In this document: piece after piece, positions 8,281 through 17,619 of the stretch
How positions within the stretch are numbered: position 1 is the first letter of the stretch
Layout of the letters: every line of letters starts with the position of its first letter
Origin: Mastigocoleus testarum BC008
GTDB lineage: Bacteria; Cyanobacteriota; Cyanobacteriia; Cyanobacteriales; Nostocaceae
Assembly: GCF_001456025.1 (NCBI RefSeq)
Contig: NZ_LMTZ01000109.1
Coordinates: forward strand, 35,731 to 99,730
Reading direction: 5' to 3'
DNA: 64,000 nt
Notes under the pieces: generated by a model
Told to the model about the DNA's origin: nothing
The model's database searches: none
The model's input: the letters and a program-made list of their open reading frames with translations, nothing else
Position numbers and translations under genes: made by a program

Positions 8281-9171
8281 ATGTTACATAAATTCAAAAG
8301 TATTGGTTTAAGTTTGATTGCACTTTTAACACTTGGGATTGAGAGCGTCGATGGAATTGAGGTTAGTGTTAGTCCCCCTCGTTTTGAAATTCCCATTGGT
8401 GGTAAAAAGCGTTCACAGTCCCTCAAAATTAAAAATTTTGACGATAAGCCAGTACAAATGAAGGCTAATATCCGCTCGTGGACTCTGGACAAAAATAGCA
8501 AATTACAAGAAATAGAATCCACCGAGCAGACTTTAGACCAAGCAATTATTTTTACCCCTTCTAGATTTACTATTCCCCCTGGTGGCGAACAAACAATTCG
8601 CTTTGCTATTCGTCCCAAAGTTAAACTGGCTCCTGGAGAACATCGAGCGATCATCAACCTTGAAGAAATTCCACGACAAAATAAAAACCGGAATCCAAAC
8701 TCTTTAATTACTGTTGCTAGCATGGGGGTAGTTATTTATGCTTATTCTGGTGAAATAAAAAGAGTTGGCATTCTTAATTCTGTAAACTTAGATACTAATT
8801 CCAATGGTTTGACAACAGCGGTTTTTGATATTTCCAGTCAAGGAAATGCCCATGTGCGTATGAATGGACAGTATGCTATTTGGGAAGCAGCTAAGTATCC
8901 AGGTTCAGAAGTAACTAAAAATATACCAGGTTTAGATAAATCAAAAATAAAATTACCGGCTAATGTCTTAGCTGCAGGAAAAATTAAAATCAAGCCTGTT
9001 TTAGCTACAACCCGTCGTCAGCAGATACTTCCAGTAGCAAAGAAATTACCACCAGGAAAATACATTTTAGACATTAATGGTGATTTAAGTGGAATTCCTA
9101 TTGATAAGGGTATTCCTTTCACTGTTCCGCCTTTATCTAATACTTCTAAGTCCGTAAATAAAAAGTTTTGA
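8281..9171 (+). CDS. PapD-like periplasmic pilus chaperone
   Basis: The ATG at 8281, with GAGGAG and AAAGG upstream, gives 296 residues; a GTG at 8260 would add seven. A signal peptide at residues 1-25 ends near VDG. The first domain shows the chaperone pattern: VSVSPPRFEIPIGGKKRSQS, then a long beta-sandwich with FTPSRFTIPPGGEQTIRFAI, in which PPGGEQTIR matches the P..I.PG..Q.VR motif of pilus chaperones. A second immunoglobulin-like domain follows to about residue 285. It would hold subunits in the periplasm and deliver them to the usher encoded downstream. It is longer than typical PapD (about 240 residues), like archaic or alternative chaperone-usher systems. Confidence 0.8.
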   Translation: MLHKFKSIGLSLIALLTLGIESVDGIEVSVSPPRFEIPIGGKKRSQSLKIKNFDDKPVQMKANIRSWTLDKNSKLQEIESTEQTLDQAIIFTPSRFTIPPGGEQTIRFAIRPKVKLAPGEHRAIINLEEIPRQNKNRNPNSLITVASMGVVIYAYSGEIKRVGILNSVNLDTNSNGLTTAVFDISSQGNAHVRMNGQYAIWEAAKYPGSEVTKNIPGLDKSKIKLPANVLAAGKIKIKPVLATTRRQQILPVAKKLPPGKYILDINGDLSGIPIDKGIPFTVPPLSNTSKSVNKKF

Positions 9172-9243
9172 TTCTATTTATAAGAAGACTTAAAGATACT
9201 TTTATTCTGAGATATTTAAAAAGTCAAGAGTCTAAAAATTTAA

Positions 9244-9275
9244 GAATTTGAAAAGTCGAGAATTTGAAAAATCGA
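9244..9275 (+). repeat. 16-bp tandem repeat in chaperone-usher spacer
   Basis: GAATTTGAAAAGTCGA (9244-9259) is followed directly by GAATTTGAAAAATCGA (9260-9275), 15 of 16 bases identical, with further degenerate copies on either side. It fills much of the 215-bp spacer before the usher gene. Confidence 0.7.
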
Positions 9276-9386
9276 AGATTTAAAAATTTGCAAAATTGCA
9301 AAACTACATAAGCTATTTTTAACTTCTTTTAATTAGAGTTAACAGCTGGATATTTTGGCTAGTTATTTGAATTTTATTACTTAGAT

Positions 9387-12300
9387 ATGCTCTACCCAGC
9401 TTTACCACCTACACCCCCAGCAATTATTCTGATGATGACATCTGATAAGGTGTCTGCAGACAAATATCTAGTCGCTCAAAAGCTGCGAAAACCTGATAAA
9501 GTAAAAGCTTTTGCGGTAAAAAATTATTCAAGTCAAAAAGCTGATAGTACCAGTCAATCAAATTCTTTATCAGCTACCAATACATTATTAGAACAAAAAA
9601 ATCATAATATAACTCCCCAAAATAATTCTCAGGTAAATACATTTCCACAAGAGTATGATTCTACAACAAAATTAGCAGTTCAAAAGGCTAAGCAAAAAAA
9701 TACGGTGGGGAAAATTCTCGCTGCTGTTCAAGAAATTATCAGTGTTTCTTTATATGCTTCGATTGACAATATCACTACTAATAATAGTGCAGTTGAGGTC
9801 GAATCACAAATCATTAAAAAACCATCCTTTAAAAAACCAATTCTTATTAGTGATTTAAAAATTGGTAAAGTCCCAGTTTCAAGAGATGCTAATCCTGAAG
9901 AAACTAATAGTACAGAAAAAACAGAACGACATAAAGATAATCTTAATAGTACAACAATTTCTAGGAATACTAAATTTAATGCAGTTAAATTTCTATCAAT
10001 AGTTCAAGAATTAATTGTTACTGCCATATCTACTTCTTTGCAGCAATCAAATAGCGAAGCAATAAAATTAAGTGACGACGGTAAAAAATCTATTGAAATC
10101 GCTTCTTCTCAAGGAAATATATCAACTAATAAAAATTCGAATAATAACCTAAAAACCAAAAATAGCTCTGAAAACAATAGCAATAATCTAAATAAGAATA
10201 CCGATAGTCTTCGAGTAAGATTAGCGAATCAAAAGCAGGAAACACTACAAGATAATGAAAATACTCAAAGTTATCAAAAATATTCACTTCAACTAGCACA
10301 AAGACCCGGAGAACCTTTTTTAGTTGGAGTAATCATTAATGGTAGGGAAGTCGGTACTCTAGATATTCTTCAGTTAGATAATACTTTACTGATACCTCTA
10401 GAAAGTTTTGCTGAGATTGCTGAATTTACGTTTGAAGTGGACAATGATAATTTTCAGGTTCAAAGCCCTTTGGGAGTTGTAGATATTAAGCCTGAATTAT
10501 TCAAGCAGATTAATGGCATTATTTACGTTAGTAAAGAAGTTCTCAAAGAAAAGCTCAAGATAGATTTAGAATTAAACACTGCCGATTTAAGTCTACTAGC
10601 AGATTTACCTTGGCGTGGAGGTTCCCAACAAAGAAGACGAGAAGGAATAGATTTACAACCTGATTTTTTGGCTCCCAGAAGCGGAATTTCTAGTTTGAAG
10701 CAAGAATTTAATTTTTATAATAGTAGGGGAGATACTCTTCTACGTAGTTCGAGCCAATTGGGTGGTAGACTTTTAGGCGGTGCTTTCCGCTTACGTTTAG
10801 ATAATAACTTTGAGAATCAGCCAAATATTTCTGAATATTTCTTCTACAGACGTAACGGTCGATTTCGTTATCAGGTAGGTAAACAAAGAGTAGGTTTGCA
10901 CCCTCTCCTTAATGGAGTTGGTCTTACTGGGTTTCAACTTGGTTATAGTAATCTCCCTGAAGATAGATTTAATCCAAGTTATAACGCTAACGAACTCGTA
11001 CCTAGACGTTCTCGACCAGTACAAACCTTTCGCGGTCAAGCCCCACCAGCTAGTTTTGTCCAATTGAGAGTTGGGGGTATTCCTATAGCCCAACAGCAAG
11101 TAGGGTTTGACGGGCGATATGAATTTCTTGATGTTAGATTACCTGTCGGTCAAAGTAAAGAAATTGAAATTGCGATATTTGACCGCAATGATTTACGCGT
11201 ACCTAGAGATATTCGTTCCGTTAGGTTGAATGCTTCTGACCTATTACTACCATCTGGAGGTAATGTCCAACTAGCGGGTTTAGGATTTAACGGTAACCTG
11301 GTTCAAGATAGTTTATTTGATGATTACACCTCTTCTGATGAAGGGAAACCAGTTGGTTTTTATCAATTACGCCAAGGTCTTACTAATAATCTGACTCTTG
11401 AAGGTTCTTTGCAAGCCGTTCCTGATGCTTTACAGGGACAAGCTGGCTTGGTGTGGCGTTTAGCAAATCCAATAATTTTATCTGCTAGTGTGGGTAGTTC
11501 CCGTGGCGAACTTGGTTATGCTGCGGACTTGGATATCCAATTTGATAAGCTGGAAATCAATGCGAATTCCCAATCTTTACCTGAAGGATATCGTATTAAC
11601 AGTACTGGAGAGCGCTTTAACCATAGCTTGGAAGCAAAGTATCGCTTTAGTAATAAATTCAGCCTAGGTGTTATTGGTCGCAGTCGTAAAGATGGGGGTA
11701 GTTCAGCAGATTATATTTTGCCAACTTTTTTTGCTAGACCTTTTTCTACTCTCTCTTTAAACGGTAGACCAGATATCAATGGAGATTATTTATTCAACGC
11801 TTTCTTTAGACCGAGTAACTCCACAAGATTATCTTTTAATACCTACGGTGATGCCTACATCTCTGATTTAAGATACGATTTCAATCGCAATTACCAAGTG
11901 TCTTTGGGAAGCGAATTCGGTCAAGGTTTAGCTCCCCGTTACTCAGTCAGTTTTGGTCGTTCCCCCAGAAGTTTGCGACAACTTAGTTGGAATTTGGGAC
12001 TGGCTTACAGCGATGGTGAATTCGGACCATTGGTAGGCGCAAGCATGCAAGTACTTCCCGGTTTATTGGCTAGACTTGATTATCAAGGAATTCCTTCGAG
12101 GGCTAGGAATGGTTTTGGTGGTTTAGATGACGGTAGTTTGTCTGTGTCATTGATCTCAGATCTATCCTTTGTAGGTGGTAGAGTTACACCAGCAAGAGCT
12201 AGTGGAATTGGTAAAGAGCGAGGTGCGATCGCTGGGAAATTAATAATAGAAGATAAAAAGCAAAATTGGGACTTAAAGGGCTCTTTTGTCAAGGTTTATG

Positions 12301-12797
12301 ACCAATACAATAATTTGGTTGGTAGTTCAAAAACTAATAAAGATGGTAATTTCTTTATTGGGAATTTAAAAGTAGGTCTACATGTGGTGGAATTAGAAAC
12401 AGAAGAGCTACCAATAGAAATAGCAGTTCCAAAAACTAGCATGGTTGCTGAAGTTGCTAGTTCTGCGGTTACCCAGCTCAATTTTCCAACGAGAATAGAA
12501 TATGGTGTTGCGGGGCGAATTACTGATACTGCAGGTAAAGCGATGTCCCGAGTTAGAATAGAATTAGTAAATCCTTCTGGGGCAAGAGTATTATCCGGCG
12601 TTACGGATAAGTTTGGTCTATATCGCCTTGACGGAGTTCCTGTTGGCAAATATACATTACAGATTTCTCCTCAGGAAAATCTAAATAAGCAAAGACGGTT
12701 ACCCAAACGCAATATAGAAATTCGCAACGAATTTGTTTACGACCAGAATCTGCGACTACCTATTTCTACTGCAACGAAAGAAAGCAAGAAAAATTGA
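9387..12797 (+). CDS. usher-like outer-membrane protein with C-terminal carboxypeptidase-regulatory-like domains
   Basis: 1136 residues. Residues 1-300 are Asn/Ser/Lys-rich and seem disordered. Residues about 310-400 form an N-terminal domain (FLVGVIINGREVGTLDILQL). Residues about 425-930 look like a beta-barrel with usher features, including a plug/middle-domain-like stretch: PVQTFRGQAPPASFVQLRVG, then VGFDGRYEFLDVRLPVG. Two C-terminal beta domains (GAIAGKLIIED..., YGVAGRITDTAGKAMSRVRI) resemble carboxypeptidase-regulatory/CarboxypepD_reg repeats. It probably exports and assembles the subunits encoded upstream. The start is fixed by an in-frame stop at 9360, yet no convincing signal peptide follows; only a weak hydrophobic stretch (PPAIILMMT) is present. 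Classical ushers run to about 800-850 residues, so this one is long. Confidence 0.75.
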   Translation: MLYPALPPTPPAIILMMTSDKVSADKYLVAQKLRKPDKVKAFAVKNYSSQKADSTSQSNSLSATNTLLEQKNHNITPQNNSQVNTFPQEYDSTTKLAVQKAKQKNTVGKILAAVQEIISVSLYASIDNITTNNSAVEVESQIIKKPSFKKPILISDLKIGKVPVSRDANPEETNSTEKTERHKDNLNSTTISRNTKFNAVKFLSIVQELIVTAISTSLQQSNSEAIKLSDDGKKSIEIASSQGNISTNKNSNNNLKTKNSSENNSNNLNKNTDSLRVRLANQKQETLQDNENTQSYQKYSLQLAQRPGEPFLVGVIINGREVGTLDILQLDNTLLIPLESFAEIAEFTFEVDNDNFQVQSPLGVVDIKPELFKQINGIIYVSKEVLKEKLKIDLELNTADLSLLADLPWRGGSQQRRREGIDLQPDFLAPRSGISSLKQEFNFYNSRGDTLLRSSSQLGGRLLGGAFRLRLDNNFENQPNISEYFFYRRNGRFRYQVGKQRVGLHPLLNGVGLTGFQLGYSNLPEDRFNPSYNANELVPRRSRPVQTFRGQAPPASFVQLRVGGIPIAQQQVGFDGRYEFLDVRLPVGQSKEIEIAIFDRNDLRVPRDIRSVRLNASDLLLPSGGNVQLAGLGFNGNLVQDSLFDDYTSSDEGKPVGFYQLRQGLTNNLTLEGSLQAVPDALQGQAGLVWRLANPIILSASVGSSRGELGYAADLDIQFDKLEINANSQSLPEGYRINSTGERFNHSLEAKYRFSNKFSLGVIGRSRKDGGSSADYILPTFFARPFSTLSLNGRPDINGDYLFNAFFRPSNSTRLSFNTYGDAYISDLRYDFNRNYQVSLGSEFGQGLAPRYSVSFGRSPRSLRQLSWNLGLAYSDGEFGPLVGASMQVLPGLLARLDYQGIPSRARNGFGGLDDGSLSVSLISDLSFVGGRVTPARASGIGKERGAIAGKLIIEDKKQNWDLKGSFVKVYDQYNNLVGSSKTNKDGNFFIGNLKVGLHVVELETEELPIEIAVPKTSMVAEVASSAVTQLNFPTRIEYGVAGRITDTAGKAMSRVRIELVNPSGARVLSGVTDKFGLYRLDGVPVGKYTLQISPQENLNKQRRLPKRNIEIRNEFVYDQNLRLPISTATKESKKN

Positions 12798-13060
12798 TAT
12801 TTGGGGATTAAATATCGAGATATTGGGATTGGGAATTAATGGTAAATCTCAAGCAATTTAGAACAGCAATTTAACCTTGCATCAAAACCTTTAACCTAGT
12901 GGTTGGTTTAATTATCTTGCGAAGGGACATTTTCGTGTCCAATTTCAACTACCATAACCATATAGATATAAAATACTTTCTTCAAGGGAATCAAAAAATT
13001 TAGTCAATGACTTGAATTATTGCCCATTATTGCCCACAACCGAATTTCCCTCAGGTAATC

Positions 13061-15271
13061 ATGCCAAAGTCCAAGAAGAACGTTAATGATCAAATAGATT
13101 TGACCAATCCCAAATACTATCTCAACCGGGAATTGAGCTGGCTCGAATTTAATAGCAAAGTACTCCACGAAGCTTGCGATCCACGAACTCCTCTCCTAGA
13201 GCGCCTGAAGTTTTTAGCAATATTTTGTTCAAATCTAGATGAGTTCTTCATGGTGCGAGTTGCTGCATTAAAGCAACAGGTAGAAGCGAAAGTAAGCAAA
13301 TTAACTTTTGATGGGCGTACTCCCCAACAGCAATTAGATGAAATTAGCTTTGCACTACGTCCTTTAGTCACCCAACATAACCAACATTTTGAGCAAGTAC
13401 TCCGTCCCGAACTAGCAAAACATGGAGTACATATCCTAGATTACATAGATCTATCCGAGCAACAAAGGAATTATTTAAACAATTATTTTGAAGAACAAAT
13501 ATTTCCTGTTATTACTCCTCTTGCAGTCGATCGCAGTCATCCATTTCCTTATATTTCTAACCTGAGTTTAAATTTAGCTGTTGTTATTAAAAATCCAGAA
13601 ACCGAACAGGAATTCTTCGCTCGAGTCAAAGTTCCCAAAGTTCTACCCCGATTTATACCCTTACCATCTGATTTAAGCAGTAATCGCAACGGTAAATCCA
13701 TTGTTTGGACGGGCGTTCCTTTAGAACAAGCAATTGCTCACAACTTAGAGTATTTATTTCCGGGGATGAACATTCAAGAATATCACCCCTTCCGAATTAC
13801 CCGCGATGCTGACTTGGAATTAGAAGAAGATGAAGCCGATGATTTACTTTTAGCCATTGAACAAGAATTACGCAAGCGTCGAGTTGGTGGTACTCCGGTT
13901 CGCTTAGAACTTCAATCTCAAACTCCAGAAATTATTCGCAACCGACTTTTGCAAGATTTGAATTTGTCTGATAGCGATGTTTATCAGGTGGAAGGTCTTT
14001 TGGGATTGCGAGACTTGATGTATTTTTTATCACTACCACTTCCAGAATTAAAAGACCAACCTTGGCGTTCTGTAGTCCATCCAAGATTACAAGTTCTTAG
14101 AGAGCCTAATACCGGTTCTGGATTACTTAAGCTTGATGAAGGTCAGGATATTTTTTCTGTAATCCGAGAAAAAGATTTATTGGTACATCATCCCTACCAA
14201 TCCTTTAGCCGTTCTGTTGTCAGATTTATTACAGATTCAGCCCACGATCCGGACGTATTGGCAATTAAAATGACCTTGTACCGGACTTCCGGTGATTCAC
14301 CAATTGTAGATGCCTTAATCGCAGCAGCGGAAAATGGCAAACAGGTATCGGTTTTAGTTGAATTGAAAGCACGTTTTGATGAAGAAAATAATATCTACTG
14401 GGCAAGACGTTTAGAAAGTGTAGGAGTTCACGTAGTTTATGGTTTAGTGGGACTGAAAACCCATAGTAAGATCGTCATGGTAGTACGACGAGAAAAAGAA
14501 CGCATCCGTCGTTATGTACATATCGGAACCGGAAACTATAACCCGAAAACAGCCAGACTTTATACAGATTTAGGTTTATTTAGCTGTCGTGAAGATCTAG
14601 GAGCAGATCTAACAGATTTATTTAACTACTTAACAGGTTACTCCCGGCAAAAATCCTATCGACAGTTATTGGTTGCTCCGGTCAATATGCGCGATCGCTT
14701 CATGAATTTGATCTATCGGGAAATAGAAAATACCCAAAAAGGTCTTTCTGGAAGGATTGTAGCCAAGATGAATTCCCTAATCGACCCGCAAATTATTACC
14801 GCGTTATACGAAGCTTCGCGAGCAGGAGTAAAAATCGACTTAATTGTACGGGGAACTTGTTGTTTGCGTCCTGGGTTGAAAAATGTGAGTGAAAATATCA
14901 GTGTAATTAGTATAGTAGGCCGTTTCCTAGAACATTCGCGGATTTTCTATTTTTACAATAACGGACATGAAGAGATTTACTTCGGTAGCGCAGACTGGAT
15001 GCCCCGCAATCTGGATCGGCGAGTAGAAGCTATCACTCCCATACAGGATTCTGACCTAGCAAAAGACCTACAAGAAATTTTAGGCATGATGCTAGCAGAT
15101 AACCGCCAAGCTTGGGAATTACAGTCTGATGGTAGTTATATCCAACGACGTCCCGGCGATTGTCCAGAAGCTGTCTCGCAAAAAATACTTATGTCTATGG
15201 CGTTAGGTTCAGCTGCTATTCCTCCTAACTTAATAAGTCCAAAACAAAATTCATTTTCTCCAGATAGTTAA
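13061..15271 (+). CDS. ppk1: polyphosphate kinase 1
   Basis: 736 residues, full length for Ppk1. It reversibly transfers the gamma phosphate of ATP to polyphosphate and is central to phosphate storage. Visible signatures are the N-terminal YLNRELSWLEFNSKVLHEA and SNLDEFFMVRVA (about 57-68), the catalytic-His segment GLVGLKTHSKIVMVV with His468, a second conserved His at 487 in YVHIGTGNYNP, and the C-terminal FGSADWMPRNLDRRVE. The gene stands alone; no exopolyphosphatase is adjacent. Confidence 0.97.
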   Translation: MPKSKKNVNDQIDLTNPKYYLNRELSWLEFNSKVLHEACDPRTPLLERLKFLAIFCSNLDEFFMVRVAALKQQVEAKVSKLTFDGRTPQQQLDEISFALRPLVTQHNQHFEQVLRPELAKHGVHILDYIDLSEQQRNYLNNYFEEQIFPVITPLAVDRSHPFPYISNLSLNLAVVIKNPETEQEFFARVKVPKVLPRFIPLPSDLSSNRNGKSIVWTGVPLEQAIAHNLEYLFPGMNIQEYHPFRITRDADLELEEDEADDLLLAIEQELRKRRVGGTPVRLELQSQTPEIIRNRLLQDLNLSDSDVYQVEGLLGLRDLMYFLSLPLPELKDQPWRSVVHPRLQVLREPNTGSGLLKLDEGQDIFSVIREKDLLVHHPYQSFSRSVVRFITDSAHDPDVLAIKMTLYRTSGDSPIVDALIAAAENGKQVSVLVELKARFDEENNIYWARRLESVGVHVVYGLVGLKTHSKIVMVVRREKERIRRYVHIGTGNYNPKTARLYTDLGLFSCREDLGADLTDLFNYLTGYSRQKSYRQLLVAPVNMRDRFMNLIYREIENTQKGLSGRIVAKMNSLIDPQIITALYEASRAGVKIDLIVRGTCCLRPGLKNVSENISVISIVGRFLEHSRIFYFYNNGHEEIYFGSADWMPRNLDRRVEAITPIQDSDLAKDLQEILGMMLADNRQAWELQSDGSYIQRRPGDCPEAVSQKILMSMALGSAAIPPNLISPKQNSFSPDS

Positions 15272-15432
15272 ATTGCAAAAAATATTAAGGTAGTCCCAAT
15301 GTATCAGTTGATTAACCCTTGTTAGCTTTAATTATAAAATTAAAACTTATTCAACCATAGGATAGAGTCAGTTGCGGTGCATGTTCGCATAGACTATAAA
15401 AGTTACTGTAAATTGAGTTTAATTTTACTTCA

Positions 15433-15846
15433 ATGTTAATGTTGTCCTGTAAGTCTTCTATCTTGCGGGTTCTAATAGTTGACGACCACGAACTTACTCG
15501 TTTAGCTCTGAAATTTGCTTTTTCTCGTGAAGAAAATATTCAAATCGTAGGTGTTGCAGAGAATGGGAAAGAAGCGATAGAAATCGTCAAACGTTTCCCA
15601 CCAAATGTGGTTGTCCTGGATTTACAAATGCCAGTAATGGATGGTTGGATGGCTTCCAATCACATTAAAACTATTGTTCCTAATACAAAAATAATTGCTT
15701 ATTCCTCATTAGAAGAAACTAAATATCATGAGAAAAAAGTAACAGCTAGTCTGGATGCTTTTTGTAAAAAAGACGCGCCAACAAATGAACTAATTTCTCT
15801 GATTAAAAAGTTGGGAGAGAACAGTATAAATAATTCGGTGACATGA
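15433..15846 (+). CDS. single-domain response regulator
   Basis: 137 residues, a CheY-like receiver only. The conserved acidic pair is in VLIVDDHELTR, the phospho-acceptor Asp in VVVLDLQMPVMDGW, the switch Ser in IIAYSSLEE, and the conserved Lys in DAFCKKDAPTNEL. The NarL-like residues around the phosphorylation site suggest it descends from a LuxR-type regulator that lost its DNA-binding domain. It probably acts through protein contacts in a phosphorelay. It lies after ppk1, but a promoter-sized gap (161 bp) separates them and no kinase is adjacent. Confidence 0.88.
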   Translation: MLMLSCKSSILRVLIVDDHELTRLALKFAFSREENIQIVGVAENGKEAIEIVKRFPPNVVVLDLQMPVMDGWMASNHIKTIVPNTKIIAYSSLEETKYHEKKVTASLDAFCKKDAPTNELISLIKKLGENSINNSVT

Positions 15847-15914
15847 TCGAATATATTTGCAAATTATTTATCAATACATAGACGAAATCGTTTCAGGGTC
15901 AATAGGAGTAGTAT

Positions 15915-16004
15915 ATGTGTTTTTTAGCAATGCGTCGGCAGCACATCTTGGGTTTACTACCGGCGCAATTTCCAGGCTTAACTGTTGCTTTTAATTTAAT
16001 TTAG
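15915..16004 (+). CDS. possible 29-residue microprotein
   Basis: ATG at 15915, preceded at good spacing by AGGAG (15904-15908), opens a 29-codon frame ending with TAG at 16002-16004. The product begins MCFLAMRRQHILGLL and ends with a hydrophobic stretch. It fills the convergent gap between the response regulator and the next gene, ending 3 bases from that gene's stop. I recognise no family; the support is only the ribosome binding site and the frame. Confidence 0.3.
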   Translation: MCFLAMRRQHILGLLPAQFPGLTVAFNLI

Positions 16005-16006
16005 AA

Positions 16007-16189
16007 TTAATTATTTTCAGATTCATTAAAAGTACGTTCATATTCGTCAATCAACTCATCCATTTCTTCTAAAGCTTGGTTAACATCAATCCTTAAAGTA
16101 CCTAAACTTGGTTTTTCTAGAAGACCTAGTAAATATTCTCTTTTGCTTCTAATTGCAGTAATTTTTTCCTTGATCGTCTGGGCGTCCAT
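16007..16189 (-). CDS. small conserved coiled-coil-like protein
   Basis: 60 residues from the ATG at 16189, which has GGAGAG just upstream; a start at 16207 would add six residues not preceded by a site. The product (starting MDAQTIKEKITAIRSKREYL) is highly charged and helical, with heptad-like spacing and an acidic tail. Function unknown. It is divergent from the DUF2854 gene. Confidence 0.65.
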   Translation of the reverse strand: MDAQTIKEKITAIRSKREYLLGLLEKPSLGTLRIDVNQALEEMDELIDEYERTFNESENN

Positions 16190-16417
16190 TCTTACTCTCC
16201 AACACAAATTAATTTTTTCAGTCTAAAGCTCTATCCCTACTTTACTTTACTAGCTTTATATTTGAATAAATTATAGGTGCCTAGTAATTGGGTCGGACAA
16301 TTACAATTAGCTTTTTCCTTTCACTGTTGCTCCATAGGTGAATATCTTGGCAAGGTACTGATAATAAACGATGATAGTAAAAATGAAGTAATAATAATTA
16401 ATACACAAATTAAAATC

Positions 16418-16978
16418 ATGTTACGCCAGATTTCTTTGGGGACTTTGGGTCTAAGTATTGGTGGAATTCTTGTTATAGTTGGTTTTGTCGCCTATGCTAC
16501 GGATAATGCGACTCTTAACCTTGCTGGATTTTTTTATGGTTTTCCTTTATTACTTGGAGGACTAGCACTAAAAGCTAATGAACTCAAGCCAATAAAGTTT
16601 ACCCAACCAACAACACCAGAGATTTTGGCATTACGGGAAAAACAAGCAACCCTAACTCAAAACAAAATTCGCAAAGATATCACTAGATACTGTTACGGTC
16701 AAAATGTACATTTCGACCGAGCTCTATCTTATTTAGGTCTTGGTGCAACCGATGACGATTTACCTGAAATAACTGGTTTAAGAGAAACAGAAACTGAAGG
16801 TGCTTATACGATTATTCTAGAATTTGACTCCCCAGAATTTTCTATTGATGCCTGGAAAGAAAAATATGAGAAAATGATTAAATACTTTGGTCCTGGGGTA
16901 GACGTAAAAATTGCAGAAGTTGGTGAAGATCGAATTGAATTAGCATTGGTTACTTTGCTTGAGGAAAAAGCTGATTAA
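16418..16978 (+). CDS. DUF2854 membrane protein
   Basis: 186 residues from the ATG at 16418. An upstream GTG at 16277 would add 47 residues with no family likeness. Two adjacent hydrophobic segments (LGLSIGGILVIVGFVAYAT and LAGFFYGFPLLLGGLALKA) form an N-terminal hairpin, followed by a soluble alpha/beta domain (TRYCYGQNVHFDRALSYLGL). This is the DUF2854 architecture shared by cyanobacteria and plant plastids, of unknown function. It probably sits in the thylakoid or plasma membrane with the soluble part in the cytosol. Confidence 0.8.
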   Translation: MLRQISLGTLGLSIGGILVIVGFVAYATDNATLNLAGFFYGFPLLLGGLALKANELKPIKFTQPTTPEILALREKQATLTQNKIRKDITRYCYGQNVHFDRALSYLGLGATDDDLPEITGLRETETEGAYTIILEFDSPEFSIDAWKEKYEKMIKYFGPGVDVKIAEVGEDRIELALVTLLEEKAD

Positions 16979-17202
16979 AATTTGCACATTTACAGAAGCA
17001 AAACAATAGTGAAAATCTTCCTCATTCGTATGGGGGAGTAGTTACTAAAGCATATAGACTCCTGGGAAAAAATAAACTGGCACTGGCTTTTGGTTATTCA
17101 AGTATGCTTAACGCTACCGTATAGATTTTATGTATAAATTTTTGATATCTAACCTTTGGTAGTTGCGAAACTAGTGAAATTTGAGATTTATTAAATCATG
17201 AA

Positions 17203-17619
17203 TTAATCAAACACATGCTTTTGGGCGACTTTCCAGTAACGAGAAAAGCGTTTTAGGTCAATGAAACCATCGTATTCAAAAAATGGATCGGCCTCATATA
17301 CCTCTAATTTTTTGTAACGTTCAATTTCATCACAAATACTATGGAAGCGAGGGCTGGGAGTGTCGACAGTAATAACCTTATTAGCGTTATTTTCTACCGC
17401 AAAAGCTAAAACTTCACTGACAACATCACCACGACGGATTGTGACAGGTAACTCTAATAAACATTCATAAATAAAGGTAATTCGTTTCAGACCAATCTGC
17501 CATTTTTCGATCAGTGCGTCATCCCATATCCAGATTGCAGGAGAGTTTGGATATTCTTCAAATGCTGGATTTTTTGGACTCAAACAATCACCATGTACCC
17601 AAATAACTTGTTCTGACAT
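17203..17619 (-). CDS. free-standing photolyase N-terminal-like domain protein
   Basis: 138 residues, starting MSEQVIWVHGDCLSPKNPAF. The pattern follows the alpha/beta (antenna-binding) domain of DNA photolyases and cryptochromes: VHGDCLSPKNPAF, SPAIWIWDD, TFIYECLLELPVTIRRGD and AVENNANKVITVD, in the expected order. The FAD-binding C-terminal domain is absent, and the next ORF is far away. It may be a stand-alone member of the photolyase-alpha/beta superfamily rather than a truncated enzyme, since it begins and ends cleanly. Function unknown; the family call is from pattern recall. Confidence 0.6.
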   Translation of the reverse strand: MSEQVIWVHGDCLSPKNPAFEEYPNSPAIWIWDDALIEKWQIGLKRITFIYECLLELPVTIRRGDVVSEVLAFAVENNANKVITVDTPSPRFHSICDEIERYKKLEVYEADPFFEYDGFIDLKRFSRYWKVAQKHVFD

